Part shown: positions 38,459-47,039 of the stretch, piece by piece | How the letters are laid out: each line of letters begins with the position of its first letter | Position numbering within the stretch: the first letter of the stretch is position 1 | Source: Nesterenkonia sp. | GTDB taxonomy: Bacteria; Actinomycetota; Actinomycetes; Actinomycetales; Micrococcaceae | Direction of reading: 5' to 3' | Assembly (NCBI RefSeq): GCF_029265375.1 | Contig: NZ_JAJUJJ010000009.1 | Span: forward strand, 29,023-93,022 | DNA: 64,000 nucleotides | Notes under the pieces: model-generated | What the model was told of the DNA's origin: nothing | Databases searched by the model: none | What the model saw: the letters and a program-made list of their open reading frames with translations, nothing else | Made by a program: the position numbers and the translations under genes

Positions 38459-39012
38459 GTCAGACCTTCGGTGAGCAGCAGCTCGACGGCGTCGGCGGCA
38501 CGCCCGACCAGCTGCGGCAGCTCATCGCGCTGTTCGGCGGAGAAGTTCTGCAGCACGTAGTCGGCGGTGTCCATCGCCCCGGGCGGACGGCCCACCCCCA
38601 CGCGGACACGCAGGTAGTCGCGCTGCCCGCCGAGGTGCTGGGTGATCGACTTCAGTCCGTTGTGCCCGCCTTCGGACCCGCCGCGCTTGAGTTTGATGCG
38701 GCCGAAGTCCAGGTCGACCTCATCGTGGACCACCACCAGCCGAGCCGGATCCACCGAGAAGTAGTCCATCAGGGCGCGCACCGGCTTGCCCGAGTGGTTC
38801 ATATACCCCTCGGAGACGGCGAAGAGCACCTTGGGCCCGGCGGCTGAGAGCCGAGCCCCCACGGCTTTTGCCCCCACTTTGGTGCGGGTATAGCTGGCGC
38901 CCATGCGTTCCAGGAGCTCATCGAGGACCATGTGCCCGATATTGTGCCGAGTATGGCGATAGCGGGCCCCGGGATTGCCGAGACCCGCTATCAGCCAGGT
39001 GTCTGAAGCCAT
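38434..39012 (-). CDS. pth: Peptidyl-tRNA hydrolase
   Basis: GLGNPGARYRHTRHNIGHMVLDEL, KVLFAVSEGYMNHSG, GGHNGLKSI. Confidence 0.97.
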   Translation of the reverse strand: MASDTWLIAGLGNPGARYRHTRHNIGHMVLDELLERMGASYTRTKVGAKAVGARLSAAGPKVLFAVSEGYMNHSGKPVRALMDYFSVDPARLVVVHDEVDLDFGRIKLKRGGSEGGHNGLKSITQHLGGQRDYLRVRVGVGRPPGAMDTADYVLQNFSAEQRDELPQLVGRAADAVELLLTEGLTAAQNRVH

Positions 39013-39039
39013 AGCGTCCAGACTAGTCGAGGGTGAGGA

Positions 39040-39684
39040 TCACTCGCTGTCCTCGCCGGACTCCTCACCGGACTCTTCGCCTTCGGCCTCCTCGGCGGCC
39101 TCTTCGCCCTCGGCCTCAGCCTCGGCGTCCTCGTCCTCCAGCGGCTGCTCCTGCGGCTCGTAGATGGAGACGATCGGGGACTCCAGGTCGGTCAGGGCCA
39201 GCTCGGCGCCCTCGGGGAGGATCAGAGCGTCCGGAAGCGCGTTCTCGTCGCGGTCGGTGATGTCGATGCTGATGGACTCCGGCAGGTTGAGCGCATCGGC
39301 CTCCACCGGGACGGTGGGCTGGTCCAGCATGTACTCGAATCCTGTGGCCGGCTCGCCGACGACCTCGACGGGTACGTCGACCACGATCTTCTCGCCCTTG
39401 CGGACTGCCAGGAGGTCCAGGTGCACGATGAACGGCTTGATCGGGTCGCGCTGGATGTCCTTGGGCACCACCAGCTGCTCCTCACCCTCGATGTCCAGGG
39501 TGATCAGGGCGTTGGGGTTGCGCACGGCCAGGGAGGTCTCGTGGCCGGGCAGCAGCACGTGGCGGGGGTCATCGCCGTGGCCGTAGATGACGGCGGGAAT
39601 CTTGTCGGCCCGGCGCGCGCGGCGGGCCGAACCCTTGCCGAACTCAGTGCGAGTCTCAGCGGAAATCTGAATCTTGTCTGCCAT
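39040..39684 (-). CDS. rplY: 50S ribosomal protein L25/general stress protein Ctc
   Basis: FGKGSARRARRADKIPAVIYGHGDDPRHV, long acidic C-terminus. Confidence 0.95.
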   Translation of the reverse strand: MADKIQISAETRTEFGKGSARRARRADKIPAVIYGHGDDPRHVLLPGHETSLAVRNPNALITLDIEGEEQLVVPKDIQRDPIKPFIVHLDLLAVRKGEKIVVDVPVEVVGEPATGFEYMLDQPTVPVEADALNLPESISIDITDRDENALPDALILPEGAELALTDLESPIVSIYEPQEQPLEDEDAEAEAEGEEAAEEAEGEESGEESGEDSE

Positions 39685-39869
39685 GAGAGGTGTCCTTCGT
39701 CAGTGATGCGGTCTCATCGCCAGGCTGACGGAAGGAGTGAGTCGACGGCGCAGATCGCGCCGGAATGATCCCACCCTGTCGATCACGGGGCTGCGTCACC
39801 AACGCGGCCCCCTCGCCTGGGCACAGCGCACGAGTCTAGCACGGGCGCCCAACCGCGGGCGATCGGTGC

Positions 39870-40850
39870 TCAGGAGCGACCTTCGAACAGGGTGGTGACC
39901 GAGCCGTCGGTGAAGACCTCGCGGATCGCGCGGGCCAGGATCGGTGCGATCGAGAGCACAGTGAGCTGCTCGAAGCGCTTCTCCGGAGGGATGGGCAGCG
40001 TGTTGGTGACCACCACTTCCCTCGCCCCACAGTTGGAGAGCCGCTCGGTGGCCGGTGCGGTGAGGATCGGATGGGTCGCAGCGATGATGACGTCCTTCGC
40101 CCCGGCCTCCTTGAGGATGCTCACGGCCCCGGCAATCGTGCCGCCGGTGTCAATCATGTCATCGATCAGCACGCAGGTGCGGCCCTCGATCTCCCCGACG
40201 ACCTGCTTGGACTCAGCCTTATTGGGCTGGGTCAGATCCCGGGTCTTGTGCACGAATGCCAGCGGCACCCCACCCAGCCGGTCGGCCCACCGCTCAGCCA
40301 CGCGGACCCGGCCGGTGTCCGGGGAGACCACGGTGACCTCGTCGCCGGCGACCTGCTGGCGGATGTAGTCGGCCAGCAGCGGGACGCCGAAGAGATGGTC
40401 GACCGGACCGTCGAAGAAGCCCTGGATCTGGTCGGTGTGCAGATCCACGCTCATAATCCGGTCCGCCCCGGCGGCCTTGTAGAGATCGGCCACCAGTCGG
40501 GCGGAGATCGGCTCGCGGCCCCGGCCCTTCTTGTCCTGACGGGAGTAGGGGTAGAACGGGGAGACTACTGTGATGCGCTTGGCCGAGGCTCGCTTCATGG
40601 AGTCGATCATGATCAGCTGCTCCATCAGCCAGTTGTTCAGCGGAGCCGGATGCGACTGCAGCAGGAAGACGTCCTTGCCCCGGACTGATTCGGAGGAGCG
40701 CACGTAGATCTCTCCGTTGGCGAAGTCGTAGGCGCTCAGGGGCAGCAGCTCAGTGCCCAGCTCATCGGCGATCTCCTGAGCCAGCTCCGGGTGAGCCCGC
40801 CCAGTGGCGACCACCAGCGTCTTCTCCGTGCTCTGCCTGATTTCATCCAT
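39870..40850 (-). CDS. prs: Ribose-phosphate diphosphokinase
   Basis: RGKDVFLLQS, PYSRQDKKGRGREPISARLVADL, VLIDDMIDTGGTI. Confidence 0.97.
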   Translation of the reverse strand: MDEIRQSTEKTLVVATGRAHPELAQEIADELGTELLPLSAYDFANGEIYVRSSESVRGKDVFLLQSHPAPLNNWLMEQLIMIDSMKRASAKRITVVSPFYPYSRQDKKGRGREPISARLVADLYKAAGADRIMSVDLHTDQIQGFFDGPVDHLFGVPLLADYIRQQVAGDEVTVVSPDTGRVRVAERWADRLGGVPLAFVHKTRDLTQPNKAESKQVVGEIEGRTCVLIDDMIDTGGTIAGAVSILKEAGAKDVIIAATHPILTAPATERLSNCGAREVVVTNTLPIPPEKRFEQLTVLSIAPILARAIREVFTDGSVTTLFEGRS

Positions 40851-40879
40851 GCGTCTCTGCCCTCAACTGTGTGTTGTGA

Positions 40880-42355
40880 CTACTGCCGGCGGTCGCCGTC
40901 GTCGTTGTTCTGAGCCCGTTCAGCAGCCTGAGCCGAGGCTGAGCCCGGGCGTTTGCTGCTCACCCAGTTCTCCGCGTTGCGCTGCGGAGCCACCGAAAGG
41001 GCCAGGGCCCCGGGCGGCACATCCTTGCGCACCACAGCCCCGGCACCCGTGTAGGCGCCGTCGCCGACCTCAACCGGGGCGACGAACACTGTATTGGAGC
41101 TGGTCCTGACATGCGAACCGATGACCGTGCGGTGCTTGTTCTCACCGTCATAGTTTGCGGTGATGTTCCCGCAGCCGATATTGGTGTGCTCCCCAATCGT
41201 TGCGTCCCCGGCGTAGCCGAGGTGGGAGAGCTTGGAGCCGCGTCCGATCTGGACATTCTTGGTCTCGTAGAACGCGCCGATCTTGCCGTCTGCCCCCAGC
41301 ACTGTGCCCGGGCGCAGATAGGTGAAGGGTCCGACGACGCTGCCGGGGCCGATCTGGGCGCCCGCACCGTGGGTGCGCATCACCTGGGCGCCCTCTCCCA
41401 CGGTGACATCGGTCAACGTGGTGTCCGGGCCCACCACCGCGTCGCGGCCGATGTGTGTGACACCGTGCAGCTGGGTCCCCGGCAGGACGGTGGTGTCCTC
41501 CTCCAGGGTGACAGTGGCGTCTATCCAGGTGGTGGCTGGATCCACCACGGTGGTGCCGGCGCGCATCGCAGCGGTGACCGTGCGCCGGTTCAGCTCTGCG
41601 GCCAGCGCCTGCAGCTGTACACGGTCGTTGGCTCCTTCCACCTGCCAGCGGTCCTGGGTGACCAGGGCGGAGACGCGTCCACCGCGGCTGCGGGCGATGC
41701 TGAGCACATCGGTGAGATACTTCTCCCCCTGGGCGTTGTCGGTGGACACCTCGCCCAGAGCGGCGCTGAGCATCTGGGCGTCGAAGGCGTAGATGCCGGA
41801 GTTGATCTCGCCGATCCGGCGCTGCTCCTCAGTGGCGTCCTTATGCTCCACGATCCCGGTGACTTCCTCGCCCTGCCGCAGAATACGACCGTAGCCGGCG
41901 GCGTCGGCGAGCACTGTGCTCAGTACGGTCACCGCATTGCCGCGGCCCTCATGCTCGGCCACCAGCTCGCTGAGCAGCTGCGGACTCAGCAGCGGCACAT
42001 CCCCGTAGGTGACCACCACAGTTCCGGTCTGCGCCGGGGATCCCGCCTCAGCCAGAGCCTGCAGGCCGCACTCCACCGCGCGGCCGGTGCCGGGAATCTC
42101 GTCCTGGTCGGCCAGCAGCACCTCGGCGTCGTGCTCGGCGATATGGGCGGCGACCTTCTCCCGCTGATGGCGCACCACGGCCACCACGTGCTGCGGGTTC
42201 ACCGCCCGTGCGGTGCTCAGGGCGTGTCCGATCATCGACACCCCGCCGAGGGTGTGCAGGATCTTCGGAGTCCGCGATTTCATGCGGGTCCCGGCTCCGG
42301 CTGCGAGAACGATGACGGCAGTGGGGCCGGACTGCGACGCAGCGGACTCGGTCAC
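40880..42355 (-). CDS. glmU: Bifunctional UDP-N-acetylglucosamine diphosphorylase/glucosamine-1-phosphate N-acetyltransferase
   Basis: VLAAGAGTRMKSRTPKILHTLGG, left-handed beta-helix hexapeptides, GCGNITANYDGENKHRTVIG. Confidence 0.97.
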   Translation of the reverse strand: MTESAASQSGPTAVIVLAAGAGTRMKSRTPKILHTLGGVSMIGHALSTARAVNPQHVVAVVRHQREKVAAHIAEHDAEVLLADQDEIPGTGRAVECGLQALAEAGSPAQTGTVVVTYGDVPLLSPQLLSELVAEHEGRGNAVTVLSTVLADAAGYGRILRQGEEVTGIVEHKDATEEQRRIGEINSGIYAFDAQMLSAALGEVSTDNAQGEKYLTDVLSIARSRGGRVSALVTQDRWQVEGANDRVQLQALAAELNRRTVTAAMRAGTTVVDPATTWIDATVTLEEDTTVLPGTQLHGVTHIGRDAVVGPDTTLTDVTVGEGAQVMRTHGAGAQIGPGSVVGPFTYLRPGTVLGADGKIGAFYETKNVQIGRGSKLSHLGYAGDATIGEHTNIGCGNITANYDGENKHRTVIGSHVRTSSNTVFVAPVEVGDGAYTGAGAVVRKDVPPGALALSVAPQRNAENWVSSKRPGSASAQAAERAQNNDDGDRRQ

Positions 42356-42387
42356 GGGTGGCTCCTGTCGACGATCATCTGATGCGT

Positions 42388-42458
42388 TCCGCCACTAGGA
42401 CTCGAACCTAGACTATCGGTACCAAAAACCGGTGTGCTGCCGATTACACCATGGCGGA
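42388..42458 (-). tRNA. tRNA-Gln(TTG)
   Basis: Minus strand TCCGCCATGGTGTAATCGGCAGCACACCGGTTTTTGGTACCGATAGTCTAGGTTCGAGTCCTAGTGGCGGA folds as a cloverleaf; anticodon loop TTTTGGT, GGTTCGAGTCC T-arm. Confidence 0.93.
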
Positions 42459-42490
42459 TCACGCGTAGCGCGGTGTCCATGGTACCGGTC

Positions 42491-43021
42491 TCAGAAGAGG
42501 TCTTTGTGCCGTGTGTAGTGCTCCACCGCTGGGTGCGCCGGTCCGGTGCCGTAGAGCCGCAGCACCTCGGCCAGCTGGGGGTGTGTCTCGGACAGCCGCT
42601 CAGCCGCGCTGCGCAGCTCCGCTCCGGAGGCCACTGCGCGCAGCAGATTGCGGATCCCGGCCACCACGGCAGCATCGGAGGCCTGTTCGGCCATCAGCTG
42701 CGTGGTCCGGCCCAAGGACCCCCGGGAGGTGCGGATCTGCTCCAGCCGCGCTGGGATCTCCTCCGGCTCCACCTGTCCGGCGACATGCTGCTCGACCAGG
42801 TCATTGAGCTGATGCACGCGGCTGAGCACCGCAGGATTGCCGATCTTGATGCGCTGGCCGCTGTTGAGCTGCGAAAGCATGGGGGCAGAGAGTCCCAGCA
42901 CCGAGGCCAGTGCCGCCTGGTTCAGCCCGAAGGCGAGCTTGATGCGGTCGAACGTCTCATTCAGCGGTTCTCCGTAGGCGGCGCGCTGGGCCTCCCGGTT
43001 GGCCTGGGTCGTCTCACTCAT
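42491..43021 (-). CDS. Helix-turn-helix (Cro/C1-type) DNA-binding protein
   Basis: FDRIKLAFGLNQAALASVLGLSAPMLSQLNSGQRIKIGNP; AAAGGAG RBS 8 nt before ATG at 43021. Confidence 0.85.
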   Translation of the reverse strand: MSETTQANREAQRAAYGEPLNETFDRIKLAFGLNQAALASVLGLSAPMLSQLNSGQRIKIGNPAVLSRVHQLNDLVEQHVAGQVEPEEIPARLEQIRTSRGSLGRTTQLMAEQASDAAVVAGIRNLLRAVASGAELRSAAERLSETHPQLAEVLRLYGTGPAHPAVEHYTRHKDLF

Positions 43022-43033
43022 GCCCTGCACTCC

Positions 43034-43067
43034 TTTGCACCCGCGACCTGATATTTGCGTATGTGAA
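43034..43067. promoter_or_regulatory. Two imperfect operator-like sites upstream of the HTH gene
   Basis: Minus strand TAGACTTCAC-ATAC-GCAAA and GTCGC-GGGT-GCAAA; related to the TTTGCNNNNGCAAA sites below. Confidence 0.5.
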
Positions 43068-43264
43068 GTCTACGGGATGGGGTCGCCGGCTGCCACCGGC
43101 CCGCGATGCCTCCCGGCTGGACGGCATGCGGCTCGGTTCGCTGAATGGGCCGCCACGCATTACACCCGGTCAGGGCCATCTGGCTGACCAGGGACCCGGA
43201 AGGAGCCCGCACAGGCGCGCCGTCGGGCATACTAAGGCCAAGAGGGGCGAAGTGCGGGCCTCGC

Positions 43265-43305
43265 TTGACTTTGCAGATGCAACCCAATAGATTTGCACTC
43301 GCAAA
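43265..43305 (+). promoter_or_regulatory. Promoter with paired operators
   Basis: TTGACT -35 (43265-43270), 17-nt spacer, TAGATT -10 (43288-43293); TTTGC-AGAT-GCAA at 43270 and TTTGC-ACTC-GCAAA at 43292-43305. Confidence 0.75.
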
Positions 43306-43335
43306 GCCATTCATCGGCACCAGGAGCGGACAATC

Positions 43336-44694
43336 ATGGCCCAGCCCACCACTATCCAATCACCGGCACCTCACCGGGCACTGCGGCCCAGCGCGCGGCA
43401 GACCCTGGCAGCACTGGGACTCACCGCAGCACTGCTGGCCGCCCCGGCCGCGGCAGCATCAGCCTCCGCGCTGCAGGGCCAGACTGTGGAGCCCGGCAGC
43501 AACCAGGACGAGGCCCCCACTCTGCAGCCCGGCGCCAGCTATACAGGCACCTTCGGCGAAGAGACCGCCTACTACCGGGTGGCCCGCACCATGGAAGGTT
43601 CCACACTGCACATCGGCATCAGCAGCTTTGACCAATCCGGGGAGCACTACGACGACGCCACTCTGCGCCTGAGCACCCTCAGCGGGGAAAGCTGCGATGA
43701 CGACACCGTGGACTGGCACACCTCCACCGCCGCCAACCTTGTGCGCACCGCACAGGTGCGCGCTACCGCTCCGCACGATCCCGAGCACTGGCAGGCAGTG
43801 GAGGCCTGCGGCTCCGCCGAGGAGTTGCTGCTTGCCGTGGAGGCCAACGGCGAGGAGCTGATCGGCCAGGACTACGAGCTGGTGGTCGGCGAGGAGCCCG
43901 AGCCGCTCAACGTCGACGAGCTGCGCCAGGATCTCGACCCCGACCGCTGGGAGGACGGCCTGCAGTGGCAGCCGCTGGAGCGGGACCGCGACTCGGAGAA
44001 CACCATTGAGCCGGGCAGCTCCCTGCACAACGCTCCCCTGCTGGAGAAGGGCACCACCTATGACACCAGCATTGAACCGGGGCAGGTGCACATCTACCGC
44101 ATCGAGGCCGGGTGGAACGAGCAGATCCAGGCGCAGGCCTTCTTCCCTGAGCCCAGCAGCGAGCTCTCCGAGAGTCTGGGCAGCTGGACCGACGCCCACG
44201 TCGGCATCATCAGCCCCTACCGCGGTTCGGCCACCCCGGACAGCAGCGCCGCGCCCAGCGAGCAGAACCTCTCAAGCCGCATCGATGACACTCGGGCCAC
44301 CACGCTGACCGCGCAGACCTACCCGGTCACCTGGAGCGGGCGATACATGGACCGGCCCCATGCTGAGGCCCGGAACGCCTCCACCAGCGGGGAGCACTTC
44401 ATCATGGTGGCCGCCGAGCCGCTGGAGGACGATGAAGAAGGCTTCGCCATCCCCTACCGGCTCACAGCTGATACCTTTACCACTGCCGAGACCCCGGAGC
44501 CGATGTATGAGCAGGACATCCTGCAGCCGCCCTCGGGCGACTCGGGCTCCGCCGAGGCGGGCTCAGTGGATGCGGAGCAGACCGGAGGAATCTCGACGGC
44601 GGCGGGGATCGCACTGAGCCTCGGCGCTTTCGGCCTTCTGCTGATCGCCGCCGGCGGCCTGTTCCTGGTGCGGGTTATGCGCCGCACAGACTGA
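43336..44694 (+). CDS. Secreted, C-terminally membrane-anchored protein with PPC-like repeats
   Basis: Signal peptide, two EPGSnxxNAPxLxxGxxY units, C-terminal TM GIALSLGAFGLLLIAAGGLFLV. Confidence 0.8.
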   Translation: MAQPTTIQSPAPHRALRPSARQTLAALGLTAALLAAPAAAASASALQGQTVEPGSNQDEAPTLQPGASYTGTFGEETAYYRVARTMEGSTLHIGISSFDQSGEHYDDATLRLSTLSGESCDDDTVDWHTSTAANLVRTAQVRATAPHDPEHWQAVEACGSAEELLLAVEANGEELIGQDYELVVGEEPEPLNVDELRQDLDPDRWEDGLQWQPLERDRDSENTIEPGSSLHNAPLLEKGTTYDTSIEPGQVHIYRIEAGWNEQIQAQAFFPEPSSELSESLGSWTDAHVGIISPYRGSATPDSSAAPSEQNLSSRIDDTRATTLTAQTYPVTWSGRYMDRPHAEARNASTSGEHFIMVAAEPLEDDEEGFAIPYRLTADTFTTAETPEPMYEQDILQPPSGDSGSAEAGSVDAEQTGGISTAAGIALSLGAFGLLLIAAGGLFLVRVMRRTD

Positions 44695-44697
44695 CCC

Positions 44698-44738
44698 TTG
44701 ACTTTGCTTTCGCAACTTAGTAAATTTGCACCCGCAAA
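44698..44738 (+). promoter_or_regulatory. Promoter with paired operators (same architecture as 43265..43305)
   Basis: TTGACT (44698-44703), 17-nt spacer, TAAATT (44721-44726); TTTGC-TTTC-GCAA at 44703 and TTTGC-ACCC-GCAAA at 44725-44738. Confidence 0.75.
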
Positions 44739-44759
44739 TACACCTGTGAGGAGAAACTC

Positions 44760-47039
44760 ATGCAGCACCACCGCGATGACGAACCCTTGACCCGACGATC
44801 TGCCCTGCTGCCGGCCTCAGCCCGAACTCTGACCGGGCTGGGGCTCAGCGCCCTGATGGTGGGGGCCTTTGCGCCCTCTTCGCAGGCCTCGGTAGCAGTC
44901 ACCGCCCCGCACAGCGAGACGGTGCTGGCCTCGAGCTACTCGCCGGCCTCCGGCGAGGACGACCGCGACGAGGACGCCGAGGACCAGGATGAGGCCGCTG
45001 ACTCCGAGGAGGACAGCGGCGAGGACTCCGAGGCTCCCGAGATGGAGGACAGCGAGCTCGTCCTGGTCATGGACGCCTCCGGATCGATGAGCGCTCAAGA
45101 CGCCGGGGACACCACTCGCATCGAAGCAGCACGGCAGGCCCTGCACTCGGTGGTGGACTCCCTGGAGGATCACCAGCAGGTGGGCCTGCGGGTCTTCGCC
45201 GCCGAGGTCTCCGATGTCGACGCCCCCGAGGCCTGCGAGGACTCCGAGCTGGTGGTGGAAGTCGGCAGCGATAACCGCAGCGACCTGAGCGAAGCCATCG
45301 ATGCCTATGACGCCGTCGGCGGCCGAACTCCCCTGGCCTATGCCCTGGAGCAGGCGGCCGGGGACCTCAGCGAAGAAGGCAACCGCACCATCGTGCTGGT
45401 CTCCGACGGTGAGGAGAACTGCGCCCCGGACCCCTGCGAAGCTGCCGAGGCTATCGCCGAGCAGGGAATCGACGTCGCCATCCATACCGTGGGATTCCAG
45501 ATCGAAGACAGCGAGGCTGCTGAAGCCCGCGAACAGCTGCAGTGCATCGCCGAGGCCGGCGGCGGCGAATACCACGACGCCACTGATGCAGAGACCCTGA
45601 CCCATACGCTGGAGCGGCTCTCCTATCGGGCCTTCCAGCCCTTCAGCCTTCACGGGAAGGAGGTGGAGCCGGGCAGCAACCAGGACAACGCCCCGCCTCT
45701 GCAGCCCGGTGAGCAGTATGTGGGCACCTTCGAGTACGAGACCATGTACTACCGGGTGCCGCGCACCATGGAGAACTCCACCCTGCATGTGGGCCTGGCA
45801 ACCTACAACGACAGCGAAGAGCACTGGGATCAGGCCGAGATTGAGCTGCTGACCATGGGGGATAATCGCACCTGCGGCCGCAGCCGGGTGGACTGGTGGG
45901 GCTCCTCGGGAGCCAATCTGTTCCGCACCGCACAGGTGGCGGCCACCCCGTACTACGACTCCGAACACCTGGACGCAGGATGCGGCGAGGATGAGGAGCT
46001 GCTGCTGGCCATCCACTCCGGCGGCCGATACGGTGAGGGCGATGAGATCCTGGGCCAGCCTTTCGAGTTGGTGGTTGAGGAGGAGTCGGACCCGATCAAC
46101 GGGGAGGACTACTACAACGACTACGACAGCAATGGACTCCCTTGGGACGATGAGGACTTCGGCTGGATCGAGATGGAGCGTGACCGGGAGAACGACGACA
46201 CCATCTATGCCGGCTCCTCACTGAACAACGCCACACCGCTGGAGGCCGGGGAGACCTATGACACCGATATCCTCCCCGGCGAGGTGCAGGTCTACAGGCT
46301 CCCCGGGGACTGGAACGAGCAGATCCAGGTGGAGGCCTTCTTCCCCGAACCCGACAGCACACTGAGTGAGCACCTCTCCAGCAACTACACCAATGTGCAC
46401 GTCGACATTCTCAGCCCCTATCGCGGCTCCGCCACGGATAACCGATCCAGCAGCGGCTCCGAGATCGGCAGCGGGCGGGAACGGATCCACCCGCAGAATG
46501 CCACGACTCTTCACCGCTTCAGCCACCCCATCTGGTGGCCCAACCGCTACGACACCCTCAGCAGCGGTCCCTCCAGCGCCAGCATCGCCGGAGACTACTT
46601 CGTGGTGCTCAGTGCCGACCCGTCTGAGGACAATGTCAGCTTCGCCATGCCGTACCGACTGACGGTGGACTCCTTTGAGGTCCTGGATGCCGAGACTCCC
46701 GACTATCCGGACGAGGATGCCCTGGCAGCTGAGGAGCCGACCGCACCGCCGCAGGAGCAGGACAAGGAAGCCTCCGGCGACCAGGAGGACGATGAGGACG
46801 CTGCCGACCCTGCACAGAGCACGGAGCCGGATGACGGAACCGACGCCGAGGAGCAGGGCTCCGACCCGGATGAAGACGGGCAGGACGAGACCGGCGAGCC
46901 GGTCGCCGCTGAGCAGACCAGCGGTCTGGGATCCTCCACCGGCGTCCTGGTGGGACTGGGCGCCCTCGGCCTGCTGCTGCTGGCCGGCGGCGGACTGTTC
47001 CTGGGCTACCTGATGAAATCCAGCCGGCGCGATTCCTAG
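44760..47039 (+). CDS. Secreted VWA-domain protein with PPC-like repeats and C-terminal TM anchor
   Basis: ELVLVMDASGSMSAQD (MIDAS), TIVLVSDGEENC; then a region paralogous to 43336..44694; C-terminal TM. Confidence 0.88.
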   Translation: MQHHRDDEPLTRRSALLPASARTLTGLGLSALMVGAFAPSSQASVAVTAPHSETVLASSYSPASGEDDRDEDAEDQDEAADSEEDSGEDSEAPEMEDSELVLVMDASGSMSAQDAGDTTRIEAARQALHSVVDSLEDHQQVGLRVFAAEVSDVDAPEACEDSELVVEVGSDNRSDLSEAIDAYDAVGGRTPLAYALEQAAGDLSEEGNRTIVLVSDGEENCAPDPCEAAEAIAEQGIDVAIHTVGFQIEDSEAAEAREQLQCIAEAGGGEYHDATDAETLTHTLERLSYRAFQPFSLHGKEVEPGSNQDNAPPLQPGEQYVGTFEYETMYYRVPRTMENSTLHVGLATYNDSEEHWDQAEIELLTMGDNRTCGRSRVDWWGSSGANLFRTAQVAATPYYDSEHLDAGCGEDEELLLAIHSGGRYGEGDEILGQPFELVVEEESDPINGEDYYNDYDSNGLPWDDEDFGWIEMERDRENDDTIYAGSSLNNATPLEAGETYDTDILPGEVQVYRLPGDWNEQIQVEAFFPEPDSTLSEHLSSNYTNVHVDILSPYRGSATDNRSSSGSEIGSGRERIHPQNATTLHRFSHPIWWPNRYDTLSSGPSSASIAGDYFVVLSADPSEDNVSFAMPYRLTVDSFEVLDAETPDYPDEDALAAEEPTAPPQEQDKEASGDQEDDEDAADPAQSTEPDDGTDAEEQGSDPDEDGQDETGEPVAAEQTSGLGSSTGVLVGLGALGLLLLAGGGLFLGYLMKSSRRDS

